A DNA stretch of 64,000 bases from positions 26,001-90,000 of the forward strand of contig NZ_PXNO01000001.1 of NCBI RefSeq assembly GCF_003007715.1, written 5' to 3'. Position numbers and translations under genes: made by a program. This document shows, piece after piece, positions 50,715 to 61,567 of this stretch (positions are counted from its first letter, which is position 1; each line of letters begins with the position of its first letter). A model generated the notes under the pieces. It was not told the origin of the DNA. It made no database searches and saw only the letters and a list, made by a program, of their open reading frames with translations. Origin of the DNA: Marinobacter shengliensis. GTDB lineage: Bacteria; Pseudomonadota; Gammaproteobacteria; Pseudomonadales; Oleiphilaceae.

Positions 50715-51548
50715 TTATTCGTCGCCAATCAGGCCAAAGGTGACCACATTGGTGAGCGAACGATTCTGGCGGCGCAGGCGGTCAGACTGGAATTCGCCGT
50801 TCTCATCAAACGCCTCGCTGTTGGGAAAGTTGGTGCGCAGGGTGGCTATGGCGTCGCTGGCGCCTTTTTTCAGGTCCATTAACCGGAAGGTATCGGCCAG
50901 TAGAATCAACGCTTCTTCCACGGACGGTGAAGACGGGTAATTCTCGACAACATAGCGGGCCCGGTTGTTTGCCGCGATGTATGCCTCACGCTTGATGTAA
51001 TAGCGGGCAGCGTGCAGTTCCAGTTCCGCCATCCGGTTGCGCACAGCGATCATACGTTGGCGGGCATCCGGGGCGTATTCGCTGTCCGGGTAGCGGTTCA
51101 GAAGCTGAGAAAAATCCCGGAAGGCCTGCAGTTGCTCGCCAGGGTTTCGGGCGGCAACATCAATGGCGAAGTATCGCGCCGCCAGACCGATATCGAGATT
51201 ATAGGAAGCAAGGCCACGCATGTAGAGGGCGTAGTCCAGGTGCTCGCTCTGCGGATTCAACCGCATGAAACGATCCGCCGCTGCCCGGGACCCCTCAAGA
51301 TCAAGATTCTGGTAACGGGCGTAGATCAGGTCCAACTGGGCCTGCTCGGCATAGCGGCCGAACGGGTAGTAGGTTTCCAGGGCATCCAGGTTCTGCTCGG
51401 CTTCATTGAAGTTGCCGGAGTTCATCGCCTTGCGGGCATTGTCGTAATAGGTCTTCTCCGGCAGCACTTCCACGTCTTTTTTGGAAGCGCAGCCCGTGGC
51501 CAGCGCTATCATTGTGGAAAGTAGCAGTAATCGGACAACTGATCTCAT
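50715..51548 (-). CDS. bamD: Outer membrane assembly lipoprotein BamD
   Basis: Essential lipoprotein of the BAM complex (formerly ComL). 277 residues from ATG 51548 (MRSVVRLLLLSTM). Lipobox L-A-T-G-C with Cys20, followed by several TPR repeats (e.g. YDNARKAMNSGNFNEAEQNL). The frame stays open 555 bases further upstream, antisense to rluD, but the lipoprotein signal fixes the start. Divergent from rluD with a 63-bp gap, as in many gammaproteobacteria. Confidence 0.97.
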   Translation of the reverse strand: MRSVVRLLLLSTMIALATGCASKKDVEVLPEKTYYDNARKAMNSGNFNEAEQNLDALETYYPFGRYAEQAQLDLIYARYQNLDLEGSRAAADRFMRLNPQSEHLDYALYMRGLASYNLDIGLAARYFAIDVAARNPGEQLQAFRDFSQLLNRYPDSEYAPDARQRMIAVRNRMAELELHAARYYIKREAYIAANNRARYVVENYPSSPSVEEALILLADTFRLMDLKKGASDAIATLRTNFPNSEAFDENGEFQSDRLRRQNRSLTNVVTFGLIGDE

Positions 51549-51611
51549 GCCGGAATCCCGTATAATGGTCACAACTTGAATGAATTTCGCATTGTAGCAA
51601 AAAGAGGCTGA

Positions 51612-52589
51612 ATGTCTTCCAATAACCGGATTACCGGACATTACATAGTACCCCCGCAGCTCAGCGACAAGCGCCTGGACCAGGCCGCCGCCGAGTTGAT
51701 GCCCGAGCATTCCCGCTCGCGCCTGCAGTCCTGGATCAAAAGCGGCGCCTTGACCGTTAACGGCACCGTTCGCAAGCCCAGAGACAAGGTGATGCTGGAT
51801 GACGTTCTCGACCTGGACGCTGAACCGGAAGTACAGGTGACCTGGGAAGCTGAGCCCATCAGTCTGGACATTGTCTACGAAGATGAGCACCTGCTGGTGA
51901 TCAACAAGCCCGCGGGCCTGGTAGTACATCCTGCCGCCGGCCACGCCGATGGCACCCTGGTCAACGCACTGCTCAATCATGCGCCAGAAGTAGAGAACCT
52001 GCCCCGGGCCGGCATTGTTCACCGCCTGGATAAGGACACTTCCGGCATCATGGTGGTGGCCCGAAGCCTGATTGCTCACACCTCCCTGGTGGACCAGCTG
52101 CAAACCCGCACGATGGGGCGGGAGTACGAAGCGGTTGTGGTCGGCTCATTGACCGGCGGCGCCACCGTAGACGCACCCATCGGCCGGCACCCCCAGGACC
52201 GCAAGCGCATGGCGGTGGTTTCCTCCGGTAAACCGGCAGTTACCCATTACCGTTTGCTGGAACGTTTCGCCGCCCACACCCATATCCAGTGCAAACTGGA
52301 AAGCGGCCGAACCCACCAGATCCGCGTGCACATGACCCACGTGCGCCACCCTCTGGTGGGTGACCCTGCCTACGGCGGTCGCCTGCGCCTGCCCAAAGGC
52401 ACCACGGAAGAGCTTCGCCAGGCCCTGGCAGCATTCAACCGACAGGCCCTGCATGCCAGAAGGCTGACTCTGGAACATCCGGCAACCGGCGAAACCCTCA
52501 GTTGGGAAGTGCCCTTGCCGGACGATATGGTCCAACTCATCGAAGCCCTGCGCAAACACGCCCGGGAGCTGGAAAACAGTGATTTCTGA
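51612..52589 (+). CDS. rluD: 23S rRNA pseudouridine synthase RluD
   Basis: Modifies U1911, U1915 and U1917 (E. coli numbering) in helix 69. 325 residues: N-terminal S4 RNA-binding domain (about 15-75) and the catalytic domain with Asp140 in HRLDKDTSG (137-145). ATG 51612. Its 3' end overlaps the pgeF start by 11 bases. Confidence 0.97.
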   Translation: MSSNNRITGHYIVPPQLSDKRLDQAAAELMPEHSRSRLQSWIKSGALTVNGTVRKPRDKVMLDDVLDLDAEPEVQVTWEAEPISLDIVYEDEHLLVINKPAGLVVHPAAGHADGTLVNALLNHAPEVENLPRAGIVHRLDKDTSGIMVVARSLIAHTSLVDQLQTRTMGREYEAVVVGSLTGGATVDAPIGRHPQDRKRMAVVSSGKPAVTHYRLLERFAAHTHIQCKLESGRTHQIRVHMTHVRHPLVGDPAYGGRLRLPKGTTEELRQALAAFNRQALHARRLTLEHPATGETLSWEVPLPDDMVQLIEALRKHARELENSDF

Positions 52590-53337
52590 TAACAACACCC
52601 TGACCCCGAGCTGGCGCGCGCCAGCTCATGTGCGGGCCCTGTGCACAACCCGAAAAGGTGGCATAAGCCTGCCGCCCTGGGAAGCCCTGAACCTGGGCGG
52701 GCACGTCAACGACAACCCGGACCACGTAGCGGAAAACCGCAACCGCCTGGCCGCCTTCACCGGTCTGGATGCCACCAACATCGGCTGGCTCAACCAGGTT
52801 CATGGCACCGGTGTGCTAGAACTCACGCCAGACAACGTAGATTCAATACCCGAAGCCGATGCCAGCTACACCCGCCACCCCGGCATCGCCTGCGCCATAC
52901 TCACCGCTGACTGCCTGCCCGTCATCCTGACAGACACCGACGGCACCATCATAGGCGCCGCCCACGCCGGCTGGCGCAGCCTGTGCGGTGGCGTACTCGA
53001 AAACCTGATCACCGCCATGGCCGTACCCCCATCCAACCTCCAGGCCTGGCTCGGCCCCGCCATAGGCCCCGACAGCTTCGAAGTCGGCCCCGAAGTCCGG
53101 CAGGCCTTCCTCGACCACAACCCTGAAGCCGATCAGGCATTCACCCCCTCCAAACAACGCCCCGGCCACTACTTGGCTAACATCTACCAACTCGCAAGTC
53201 AGCGTTTGAAAGCAGCCGGCGTTACGTCCATCTCAGGCGGCAGTTTGTGCACCGTCAACGACAGCGACTGGTTCTTCTCGTATCGAAGAGACGGTGAAAC
53301 CGGAAGAATGGCGACGTTGATCTGGATGAAATCATAA
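52579..53337 (+). CDS. pgeF: Purine nucleoside phosphorylase / laccase-domain protein (YfiH)
   Basis: Member of the LACC1/YfiH family. In E. coli PgeF acts on mis-incorporated serine in muropeptide precursors, while purine nucleoside activity has been assigned to relatives. 252 residues with the conserved metal-site motifs NQVHG, TADCLPV and HAGWRSL. Start GTG 52579, inside the end of rluD (GTG-ATT-TCT-GAT). The rluD-pgeF-clpB order is standard. Confidence 0.93.
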   Translation: MISDNNTLTPSWRAPAHVRALCTTRKGGISLPPWEALNLGGHVNDNPDHVAENRNRLAAFTGLDATNIGWLNQVHGTGVLELTPDNVDSIPEADASYTRHPGIACAILTADCLPVILTDTDGTIIGAAHAGWRSLCGGVLENLITAMAVPPSNLQAWLGPAIGPDSFEVGPEVRQAFLDHNPEADQAFTPSKQRPGHYLANIYQLASQRLKAAGVTSISGGSLCTVNDSDWFFSYRRDGETGRMATLIWMKS

Positions 53338-53380
53338 TCAAACCCAAGACGTCTCGGGCGAAAAACTCCGAAGCATCGGG

Positions 53381-53484
53381 CTGGGGCAGGGAGCGCTTTC
53401 CAGAACTGTCTGCAGCAGGGATGCTGCAGTCAAGCCTACAGGGAAGTATTTACGGCGTGTTCTGGAAAGCGCTCCCTGTTCCAG
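53381..53484 (+). repeat. Dual-hairpin element E (candidate paired CsrA/RsmA-site RNA)
   Basis: Arms 53381-53406 and 53459-53484 pair over 26 bp with two G-T wobbles. Inside: CTGCAGC/GCTGCAG around AGGGAT (53410-53429) and TAC/GTA around AGGGAA (53437-53448). The inner 52 nt closely match element D, while the arms differ. Located 44 bp after pgeF, upstream of the clpB promoter, so it belongs to the pgeF 3' region rather than the clpB leader. Confidence 0.9.
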
Positions 53485-53575
53485 CCCCGACGACGTAATA
53501 GCATGCCCGTAACGAACCAAACTCCACGCCAAGACTGACCGCCGTCAAATTTCTGACGAAATAGCCCCAAGCCAA

Positions 53576-53603
53576 CTTGAAGTCCCCCAGGTTGCCCCTA
53601 CAT
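53576..53603 (+). promoter_or_regulatory. Heat-shock (sigma-32 type) promoter of clpB
   Basis: CTTGAAG (53576-53582), a 12-bp spacer and CCCCTACAT (53595-53603) closely match the RpoH consensus CTTGAAA - CCCCATNT. Position about 75 bp before clpB and the known RpoH control of clpB support the call. Confidence 0.8.
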
Positions 53604-53678
53604 TAATTCTCAAAGCAACACGAATACCCTTCACCAACCACCAACCGGTATTCGCACAAAATTCGGGGAAACGAACAC

Positions 53679-56255
53679 ATGAGAATCGACAAACTCACCA
53701 GCAAACTGCAAAGCGCCCTGGCCGATGCCCAGTCCATTGCCGTCGGCAAAGACCACAACTTCATCGAGCCCGTCCACCTGATGCAGGCCCTGCTCGACCA
53801 GCAGGGTGGCTCGATCAAACCCCTCCTTCAGCAGGTAAGTGTAGAGCCCGGCCGCGTGCGCCAGGCCATCGCCAAAGAAATTGAAAACCTGCCGGAAGTG
53901 CAGGGCAACGCCGGCGACGTGTCCATGTCAAACGACATGGGCCGGCTGTTCAACATGGCCGACAAACTGGCCCAGAAGCGCGGCGACCAGTTCATTTCCA
54001 GTGAGCTGATTCTGCTGGCAGCCGTCGAAGACCGCGGCTCCCTCGGCCGTGTGCTGAGAGAACAGGGCGTGGACAAGGCTGCCCTGGAAAAAGCCATTGA
54101 TGCCGTGCGCGGCGGCGAAACCGTCAACGACGCCAGTGCCGAAGAAAATCGTCAGGCGTTGTCCAAATACACCATCGACCTCACCGAGCGCGCCGAAGCC
54201 GGCAAACTGGACCCGGTCATCGGCCGCGATGACGAAATCCGCCGCACCATCCAGGTACTCCAGCGCCGCCGCAAGAACAACCCCGTGCTGATTGGTGAGC
54301 CGGGTGTGGGTAAAACTGCCATCGTTGAAGGCCTGGCCCAACGCATCGTCAACGGTGAAGTGCCGGACGGCCTCAAGGATAAAAAGGTGCTGTCTCTGGA
54401 CATGGGTTCACTCATCGCCGGCGCCAAGTTCCGCGGTGAGTTCGAGGAGCGCCTGAAAGCCGTGCTTAACGAACTGTCCAAACAGGAAGGTCAGATCATC
54501 CTGTTCATCGATGAGATCCATACCATGGTCGGCGCCGGCAAAGCCGAAGGCTCCATGGACGCCGGCAACATGCTCAAGCCCGCGCTGGCACGGGGAGAGT
54601 TGCACTGTGTAGGTGCCACCACCCTGAACGAATACCGGGAAAACATCGAGAAAGACGCAGCGCTCGAGCGCCGTTTCCAGAAAGTACTGGTGACCGAGCC
54701 CAGTGAGGAAGACACCATTGCGATTCTTCGTGGCCTGAAAGAGCGTTACGAAGTTCACCACGGTGTGGAAGTGACCGATGGCGCGATCATCGCCGCCGCG
54801 AAACTGTCCCACCGTTACATCACCGATCGCCAGCTGCCGGACAAGGCCATTGACCTGGTGGATGAAGCAGCCAGCCAGATTCGCATGGAAATGGATTCCA
54901 AACCCGAGGCGTTGGATCGTCTGGAGCGCCGCCTGATTCAGCTCAAGATCGAACGTGAGGCCCTGAAGAAAGAAACCGATGCGGCCTCCAAAAAGCGGTT
55001 GGAAGAGTTGTCCTCGGTGATCGGCAATGTCGAACGTGAATACGCCGATCTGGAAGAAGTCTGGAATACCGAGAAAGCGGCACTCCACGGCTCCCAGAAG
55101 ATCAAGAGCCAGCTGGAGCAGGCCCGGATTGACCTGGAAAACGCCCGCCGCGCTGGCGATCTGGGCAAAATGTCCGAGCTTCAGTATGGCACCATCCCGG
55201 AACTGGAGCGCCAGCTGGATATGGCCAGCCAGGCTGAAATGATGGAAATGAAGTTGCTGCGCAACCGGGTAACCGACGAGGAAATTGCCGAAATTGTCTC
55301 CAAGTGGACCGGCATTCCGGTATCGAAGATGCTTGAGGGCGAGCGGGATAAACTGATGCGGATGGAAGACGCCCTCCATGACCGGGTGATCGGCCAGCAT
55401 GAAGCGGTCGAGGCGGTCTCCAATGCGGTGCGTAGGTCCCGGGCCGGGTTGTCTGATCCCAACCGGCCGAATGGCTCGTTCCTGTTCCTCGGGCCGACCG
55501 GTGTGGGCAAGACCGAGCTGTGTAAGGCCCTGGCATCGTTCCTGTTTGATACCGAAGAGGCTATGGTGCGGATCGATATGTCCGAGTTCATGGAGAAGCA
55601 CTCCGTCGCTCGTCTGATCGGTGCGCCTCCCGGTTACGTGGGCTACGAAGAGGGTGGATACTTGACCGAGGCGGTGCGCCGCCGGCCGTATTCGGTGCTG
55701 CTGCTGGATGAGGTCGAAAAGGCCCATCCTGATGTGTTCAATATCCTGCTGCAGGTGCTGGATGATGGTCGCCTGACCGACGGCCAGGGCCGTACGGTCG
55801 ACTTCCGGAATACCGTGATCGTGATGACCTCAAACCTGGGCTCTCACATCATTCAGGAAAAGGCGGGTGAGGAAAACTACGACGCCATGAAGGCGGCAGT
55901 CATGGAGGAGGTTGGAACGCACTTCCGCCCTGAGTTCATCAACCGGGTAGACGAAGTGGTGGTGTTCCATCCGCTGGCGGAAAGCCAGATTCAAGGTATT
56001 GCCCGTATCCAGATCGAGAATCTGGCGCGGCGACTGAAAGATCAGGATATGAAGCTTGAACTGGACGATGCGGTTATGCAACTGCTGGCGGAAGTGGGCT
56101 ACGACCCGGTCTACGGTGCACGTCCTCTCAAGCGGGCGATTCAGCGGATGATTGAAAACCCGTTGGCGCAGAAGCTACTGCAGGGCGGCTTTGTGCCCGG
56201 CGACACTATTCGTGCCGCTGTAGAGAACGACCAGTTGGTGTTCTCGAAGGCCTGA
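53679..56255 (+). CDS. clpB: Chaperone ClpB (Hsp100 disaggregase)
   Basis: Hexameric AAA+ unfoldase that rescues aggregated proteins with DnaK. 858 residues: N-domain (1-145), first ATPase with Walker A GEPGVGKT (206-213), coiled-coil M domain (about 410-525), second ATPase with GPTGVGKT (605-612), and C-terminal domain. ATG at 53679. Preceded by a sigma-32-like promoter and ended by a perfect 18-bp terminator stem. Confidence 0.99.
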   Translation: MRIDKLTSKLQSALADAQSIAVGKDHNFIEPVHLMQALLDQQGGSIKPLLQQVSVEPGRVRQAIAKEIENLPEVQGNAGDVSMSNDMGRLFNMADKLAQKRGDQFISSELILLAAVEDRGSLGRVLREQGVDKAALEKAIDAVRGGETVNDASAEENRQALSKYTIDLTERAEAGKLDPVIGRDDEIRRTIQVLQRRRKNNPVLIGEPGVGKTAIVEGLAQRIVNGEVPDGLKDKKVLSLDMGSLIAGAKFRGEFEERLKAVLNELSKQEGQIILFIDEIHTMVGAGKAEGSMDAGNMLKPALARGELHCVGATTLNEYRENIEKDAALERRFQKVLVTEPSEEDTIAILRGLKERYEVHHGVEVTDGAIIAAAKLSHRYITDRQLPDKAIDLVDEAASQIRMEMDSKPEALDRLERRLIQLKIEREALKKETDAASKKRLEELSSVIGNVEREYADLEEVWNTEKAALHGSQKIKSQLEQARIDLENARRAGDLGKMSELQYGTIPELERQLDMASQAEMMEMKLLRNRVTDEEIAEIVSKWTGIPVSKMLEGERDKLMRMEDALHDRVIGQHEAVEAVSNAVRRSRAGLSDPNRPNGSFLFLGPTGVGKTELCKALASFLFDTEEAMVRIDMSEFMEKHSVARLIGAPPGYVGYEEGGYLTEAVRRRPYSVLLLDEVEKAHPDVFNILLQVLDDGRLTDGQGRTVDFRNTVIVMTSNLGSHIIQEKAGEENYDAMKAAVMEEVGTHFRPEFINRVDEVVVFHPLAESQIQGIARIQIENLARRLKDQDMKLELDDAVMQLLAEVGYDPVYGARPLKRAIQRMIENPLAQKLLQGGFVPGDTIRAAVENDQLVFSKA

Positions 56256-56277
56256 CAAAGCCGGGCGTCAGCCAATA

Positions 56278-56317
56278 AAAAAGGCCGGGCAACCAAACGT
56301 GGTTGCCCGGCCTTTTT
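56278..56317. terminator. Bidirectional terminator between clpB and DUF4124 gene
   Basis: A perfect 18-bp stem (56278-56295 with 56300-56317), loop AACG, A5 on the left and T5 on the right, serves both convergent genes. Confidence 0.95.
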
Positions 56318-56329
56318 GTGGTGAGAAAA

Positions 56330-56809
56330 CTAGCGTTGGGCGGGTGCAGAGCCTTCCGGCCCGCAGTTTTCTTCCATAATCTCCCGGAACCGGCGACGTT
56401 GCTCTTCGATTTCGTCCGGCGCCAGGTAGCGCATCTCGCCGTTCTCCTCAACCCGGATCCGCGCGTTGCTGTTCAGCACGTCCAGGTTTGACCGGGCGGT
56501 GGCACAATTGGCTTCCCGCTGCTTGCGGCGCGCTTCCTCAACAGCGGTCTCCTGACGGCGCTGTTCCTGGGAGCGCTGCTGCTCCTGCAGTTCTCCCAGC
56601 TGTTCCTGGGCACTTTGGCGCTGGCCGGACTGGCTTCTGCTGGTCGTGCCGGAGCGGACATTCACCTGCTCCGAGTTCGCGCCCGTTGGCTGGCGGTCGC
56701 CAAAGTGGGTTACCCCGTTCTCATCTGTCCATTTATACACTGAAGCGCCGGCCACAAGGCCCGGTGTCATCGCCATCAGAAGTGTCAGCATCAGGATTTT
56801 TCGATTCAT
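56330..56809 (-). CDS. DUF4124-domain secreted protein
   Basis: 159 residues from ATG 56809 (MNRKILMLTLLMAMTPG); an upstream ATG at 56848 is possible but would bury the signal peptide. Signal peptide about 1-20, then the DUF4124 motif SVYKWTDENGVTHFGDRQP. A Gln/Arg/Glu-rich helical segment predicted to form coiled coil follows (about 60-110), and a C-terminal part with two Cys. Function unknown; periplasmic by prediction. Confidence 0.85.
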   Translation of the reverse strand: MNRKILMLTLLMAMTPGLVAGASVYKWTDENGVTHFGDRQPTGANSEQVNVRSGTTSRSQSGQRQSAQEQLGELQEQQRSQEQRRQETAVEEARRKQREANCATARSNLDVLNSNARIRVEENGEMRYLAPDEIEEQRRRFREIMEENCGPEGSAPAQR

Positions 56810-57279
56810 GTCTCTGCCCGTTTCTTGTCTACTGCCTGGGGATATCATGCCACCGAAACGATGGATTTTCCCTTGCCTGGTTCAAATCTCTTGCACGTTA
56901 TATCCGGTCAGTATGGCAGAGTGTAGAGGAAAATGGTCGCAATTAAGCCACAGCGCCTATTGACAGTGAGTTTCCCGCTGTCAGAATTACCGATTGCCTG
57001 AAGACTGGGGTCAATACGGCAGGCAATCCCGAGCGAGTATCCCCCGTTAATCACCACACTGAGTTCGCCACGCGCTGGCGGGCGCTGGTTGTTGCTTACG
57101 TGCAACCCGTTGATTGGTCGTTCTCCGCAACCCTCAGGAGGGCGGCTGGCCAGGAGACAACCTCTTATTCATGGTGTGGAGGAGTGCCGGTTCCGCTTTC
57201 AAAAGAAGCAGGGAAACCGAAAATCCAGGCAACCGGGGCGAAACCCGGCTCATTCACTCGTAGAAGAGGGTAGAAAATC
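56810..57279 (+). other. Long leader/intergenic region before ilvI (470 bp)
   Basis: No supported gene. It contains a candidate promoter (56960-56987) and several GC-rich short inverted repeats, for example CCGGG/CCCGG near 57230-57250. I looked for a leader peptide rich in Leu, Ile and Val codons with an attenuator and did not find one. Open frames here lack family features. Confidence 0.6.
56960..56987 (+). promoter_or_regulatory. Candidate promoter of ilvIHC
   Basis: A perfect -35 TTGACA (56960-56965), 16-bp spacer, and CAGAAT (56982-56987, 4 of 6). It would give a leader of about 285 nt before ilvI. Confidence 0.45.
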
Positions 57280-58998
57280 GTGGAGTTATTGTCTGGCGCC
57301 GATATGCTGATCCGCTCCCTGCAAGATGAAGGGATCGAATACATATACGGCTATCCGGGTGGTGCAGCCCTTCATATTTATGATGCGCTGTTCAGGCAGG
57401 ACAAAGTCAAGCATATTCTGGTTCGGCACGAGCAGGCGGCGGTCCACATGGCCGACGGCTACGCCCGTGCAACCGGAAAACCAGGTACCGTACTGGTGAC
57501 CTCGGGTCCTGGAGCCACCAACACTATTACCGGCATTGCCACCGCCTTTATGGATTCCATCCCCATGGTGGTTCTGTGCGGCCAGGTTGCATCCACCCTG
57601 ATTGGTGAAGATGCTTTCCAGGAAACCGATATGATGGGTGTTTCCCGCCCGGTGGTTAAGCACAACCTCAGTGTGCGCCATCCGGAAGAGATTCCCGAAG
57701 TCATTCGCAAGGCTTACTACATTGCCGCGACCGGCCGCCCAGGCCCGGTGGTGGTGGATATCCCCAAGGATATGACCACCCCGAACGAGCGCTATGAGTA
57801 TTCCTATCCCAAGAAAGTGAAACTGCGCTCCTATAACCCGGCGGTTCGTGGCCACGCAGGCCAGATCAAGAAAGCCGTGGATATGCTGATGGCAGCCAAG
57901 CGCCCGATGATTTACGCCGGTGGTGGGGTGATTCTGGGTAAGGCCTCCAGCCAGTTGACTGAGCTGACCAAGACACTGGGATTCCCGATCACCAATACCC
58001 TGATGGGCATTGGTTGTTATCCGGCGACTGACAAACAGCACCTTGGCTGGCTGGGCATGCACGGCACCTACGAAGCCAACATGGCGATGCACCACTCAGA
58101 CTTGATTCTCTGCGTCGGTGCGCGTTTTGATGACCGGGTAACCAATGCCACCGAGAAATTCTGCCCTGGCGCTCGCATCATCCATATCGACATTGACCCC
58201 GCGTCTATTTCCAAAACGATTGATGCCGATGTGCCGATTGTGGGCCCGGTGGATGCGGTTCTGAAAGAAATGCTCTCACTGGTCAAAGAGTCCAAAGACA
58301 AGCCGGATGCGGATGCGCTCGCGGCCTGGTGGAAGCAGATTGAAGAGTGGCGAGCATTCCACGGGATGCGTTACGAGACCAGTCCGGACGTCATCAAGCC
58401 GCAGGAAGTGGTTGAGATGCTCTGGAAGCTCACCAACGGCGACGCCTTTGTGACCAGCGATGTTGGTCAGCACCAGATGTTCGCGGCCCAGTATTACAAG
58501 TTTGATAAGCCCAACCGCTGGATCAACTCCGGGGGCCTTGGCACCATGGGCTTCGGCTTGCCGGCAGCTATGGGCATCAAGCTGACTCACCCGGATGACG
58601 AAGTGCTGTGCTTCACCGGTGAGGGTAGTATCCAGATGAACATTCAGGAGCTGTCTACCTGCAAGCAATACAATCTGCCTGTGAAGATCATCAACCTGAA
58701 CAACCAGGCACTGGGTATGGTCAAGCAATGGCAGGACATGAACTATGAGTCCCGGCACGCTGAATCCTACATGGAGTCATTGCCCGATTTCATCAAGCTG
58801 GCGGAAGCCTACGGTCATGTCGGTGTTCGCATCGAGCGCAAGGAAGATCTCGAGCCCAAGCTCAAGGAAGTTCTGGCGATGAAAGACAAGCTGGTGTTTG
58901 TGGACATCTACGTTGACCGCTTCGAGCATGTGTACCCTATGCAGGTTGCCCGTGGTTCCATGAAAGACATGTGGCTCAGCAAAACGGAGAGGGTGTGA
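57280..58998 (+). CDS. ilvI: Acetolactate synthase large subunit
   Basis: Thiamine-diphosphate enzyme making acetolactate or acetohydroxybutyrate, the first common step of valine, leucine and isoleucine synthesis. 572 residues. Catalytic Glu in the [12 protein letters not shown] motif. The ThDP/Mg motif begins GEGS ([10 protein letters not shown]) with Glu in place of the usual Asp, and ends NLNN. Start GTG 57280 with GAGGG about 10 bases upstream, matching the E. coli N-terminus MEMLSGAEM. ilvH begins 2 bp after its stop. Confidence 0.97.
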   Translation: MELLSGADMLIRSLQDEGIEYIYGYPGGAALHIYDALFRQDKVKHILVRHEQAAVHMADGYARATGKPGTVLVTSGPGATNTITGIATAFMDSIPMVVLCGQVASTLIGEDAFQETDMMGVSRPVVKHNLSVRHPEEIPEVIRKAYYIAATGRPGPVVVDIPKDMTTPNERYEYSYPKKVKLRSYNPAVRGHAGQIKKAVDMLMAAKRPMIYAGGGVILGKASSQLTELTKTLGFPITNTLMGIGCYPATDKQHLGWLGMHGTYEANMAMHHSDLILCVGARFDDRVTNATEKFCPGARIIHIDIDPASISKTIDADVPIVGPVDAVLKEMLSLVKESKDKPDADALAAWWKQIEEWRAFHGMRYETSPDVIKPQEVVEMLWKLTNGDAFVTSDVGQHQMFAAQYYKFDKPNRWINSGGLGTMGFGLPAAMGIKLTHPDDEVLCFTGEGSIQMNIQELSTCKQYNLPVKIINLNNQALGMVKQWQDMNYESRHAESYMESLPDFIKLAEAYGHVGVRIERKEDLEPKLKEVLAMKDKLVFVDIYVDRFEHVYPMQVARGSMKDMWLSKTERV

Positions 58999-59000
58999 TC

Positions 59001-59492
59001 ATGCGTCGAATCATTTCTGTTTTGCTTGAAAACGAACCCGGTGCCTTGTCTCGGGTAGTTGGTCTGTTCTCGCAGCGCAACTACAACATCGAGACCCTGA
59101 CCGTGGCCCCGACGGAGGATGAGACTCTGTCCCGCCTGACCGTCACCACCACCGGCTCTGATAAGGTCATCGAACAGATCACCAAACAGCTGAACAAGCT
59201 GATTGAAGTGGTCAAGCTGGTCGACCTCACCGAAGGTTCGCACATTGAACGCGAACTGATGCTGGTGAAGCTCAAGGCGACCGGCTCCCAGCGTGCGGAA
59301 ATCAAGCGCACGGTGGATATCTTCCGAGGCCAGATCGTGGACGTGACCAGTTCCGTGTACACGGTGCAGTTGGCGGGTGACAGCGAAAAGCTGGATGGCT
59401 TTATCCAGGCGGTAGGTACCTCCGGAATCCTTGAAGTGGTGCGTACCGGCGTGTCAGGTATCGCTCGTGGCGAAAAGGTGCTCAGCCTCTGA
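59001..59492 (+). CDS. ilvH: Acetolactate synthase small (regulatory) subunit
   Basis: Activates IlvI and confers valine feedback inhibition. 163 residues, identical in length to E. coli IlvH. The N-terminal ACT domain (1-75, ISVLLENEPGALSRVVGLFSQR) binds valine; the C-terminal ACT-like domain covers about 80-160. ATG 59001, 2 bp after ilvI; the frame is open earlier inside ilvI but unsupported. Confidence 0.98.
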   Translation: MRRIISVLLENEPGALSRVVGLFSQRNYNIETLTVAPTEDETLSRLTVTTTGSDKVIEQITKQLNKLIEVVKLVDLTEGSHIERELMLVKLKATGSQRAEIKRTVDIFRGQIVDVTSSVYTVQLAGDSEKLDGFIQAVGTSGILEVVRTGVSGIARGEKVLSL

Positions 59493-59517
59493 GGCTGCTT
59501 TGCAAATTTGAACATCA

Positions 59518-59544
59518 TGGCCCGGCAGGGCCATTACATATAAT
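59518..59544 (+). promoter_or_regulatory. Stem-loop and -10-like box between ilvH and ilvC
   Basis: TGGCCC (59518-59523) pairs with GGGCCA (59528-59533) around GGCA. A perfect TATAAT (59539-59544) follows, 12 bp before ilvC. The TATAAT is close to the start codon and has no good -35, so an internal promoter is uncertain. Confidence 0.35.
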
Positions 59545-59546
59545 AG

Positions 59547-60572
<1,026 letters not shown>

Positions 60573-60599
60573 TCCGGAATTTCCGGTACGGTTTGAAAG

Positions 60600-60623
60600 C
60601 GCGGCCCTAGTGGCCGCGTTTTT
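60600..60623 (+). terminator. Rho-independent terminator after ilvC
   Basis: CGCGGCC (60600-60606) pairs with GGCCGCG (60612-60618), loop of 5 nt, followed by TTTTT. pssA starts 40 bp later. Confidence 0.85.
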
Positions 60624-60662
60624 CGTATATACTCCGCCCAAATGCTTTCCGGAGTTTATGGA

Positions 60663-61475
60663 ATGACTGAAGATAAAAAAACTGTCGACAAGCCCGAGTC
60701 ACAAGGTGGTCCCGAGCCAGATATTGCGGCGGGTGAAGTGGTTGAAGAAGAGGTGGTTGAGGGTGCCAAGGTGCGCCGTAAAGGTATCTATCTCCTGCCC
60801 AATGCGCTGACAACGGCCTCCCTGTTTTCGGGGTTCTATGCCATTGTCTCGGCGGCCAATGGTGTTTTCGATAATGCCGCCATCGCGATATTTGTTTCCA
60901 TGATTCTCGACGGCCTTGATGGCCGGGTAGCGCGGATGACCAATACCCAGAGCAAGTTCGGGGAAGAATACGATAGCCTTGCCGACATGGTGGCGTTCGG
61001 CGTTGCGCCCGGAATGGTGGCTTTTTTCTGGGCTCTGAACGGCCTCGACAAGGTTGGCTGGGCTATTACATTCATCTACGTTGCCGGAGCTGCCCTGCGC
61101 CTCGCTCGTTTCAACACCCAGATTGGATCGGTGGACAAAAAGTACTTTGTGGGGCTGCCAAGCCCGGCAGCTGCAGCGTGTGTGGCGGGTCTGGTCTGGT
61201 GCTTCCATCAGTATGAGCCAGCCACCTGGTTGACCCTGCTTTCGATTATCGTTGTCGGCGGCACCGGCCTATTGATGGTCAGCAATGTGCTTTACCGCAG
61301 TTTCAAGGATCTCGATATGCGGGGGCGGGTGCCATTCGCGGCCATCCTGCTGGTAGTGCTGATTCTTGTGGTGATCGCCCTTGACCCGGCAACCGTATTG
61401 TTTACGGCATTCCTGATATATGCACTGTCTGGTCCGGTGCGCGCCTTGTTTAGACAAAAGGCAAAACGCGCCTGA
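60663..61475 (+). CDS. pssA: CDP-diacylglycerol-serine O-phosphatidyltransferase
   Basis: Makes phosphatidylserine, the precursor of phosphatidylethanolamine. 270 residues, integral membrane, of the CDP-alcohol transferase type rather than the E. coli phospholipase-D-like type. Motif D-G-x2-A-R-x8-G-x3-D-x3-D spans Asp86 to Asp108. An acidic N-terminal extension of about 38 residues precedes the first helix. Start ATG 60663 with GGAG 9 bases upstream; ATG 60642 is less likely. Position after ilvC is shared with Pseudomonas. Confidence 0.95.
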   Translation: MTEDKKTVDKPESQGGPEPDIAAGEVVEEEVVEGAKVRRKGIYLLPNALTTASLFSGFYAIVSAANGVFDNAAIAIFVSMILDGLDGRVARMTNTQSKFGEEYDSLADMVAFGVAPGMVAFFWALNGLDKVGWAITFIYVAGAALRLARFNTQIGSVDKKYFVGLPSPAAAACVAGLVWCFHQYEPATWLTLLSIIVVGGTGLLMVSNVLYRSFKDLDMRGRVPFAAILLVVLILVVIALDPATVLFTAFLIYALSGPVRALFRQKAKRA

Positions 61476-61567
61476 TGCTATAGTGCACCCGCCCGGGGAA
61501 GTCCGGGCGGGAATTTCTCCGGGAATCTACGGTCACTTATTTAAACCGCTTCCTCTGGAGTCAGCCC

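Larger units (their letters stand above)
53338..53678 (+). other. Intergenic region pgeF-clpB (341 bp)
   Basis: No gene is supported here. It contains dual-hairpin element E (53381-53484), the heat-shock promoter (53576-53603) and the clpB leader. Confidence 0.8.

Noticed and set aside
50715..52103. Extended 462-codon version of BamD
   Set aside because: The extra 185 residues lie antisense to rluD, and the lipoprotein signal peptide begins at ATG 51548.
56849..57279. Leader-peptide attenuator before ilvI
   Set aside because: No short frame rich in Leu, Ile or Val codons and no terminator with a T-run before ilvI.
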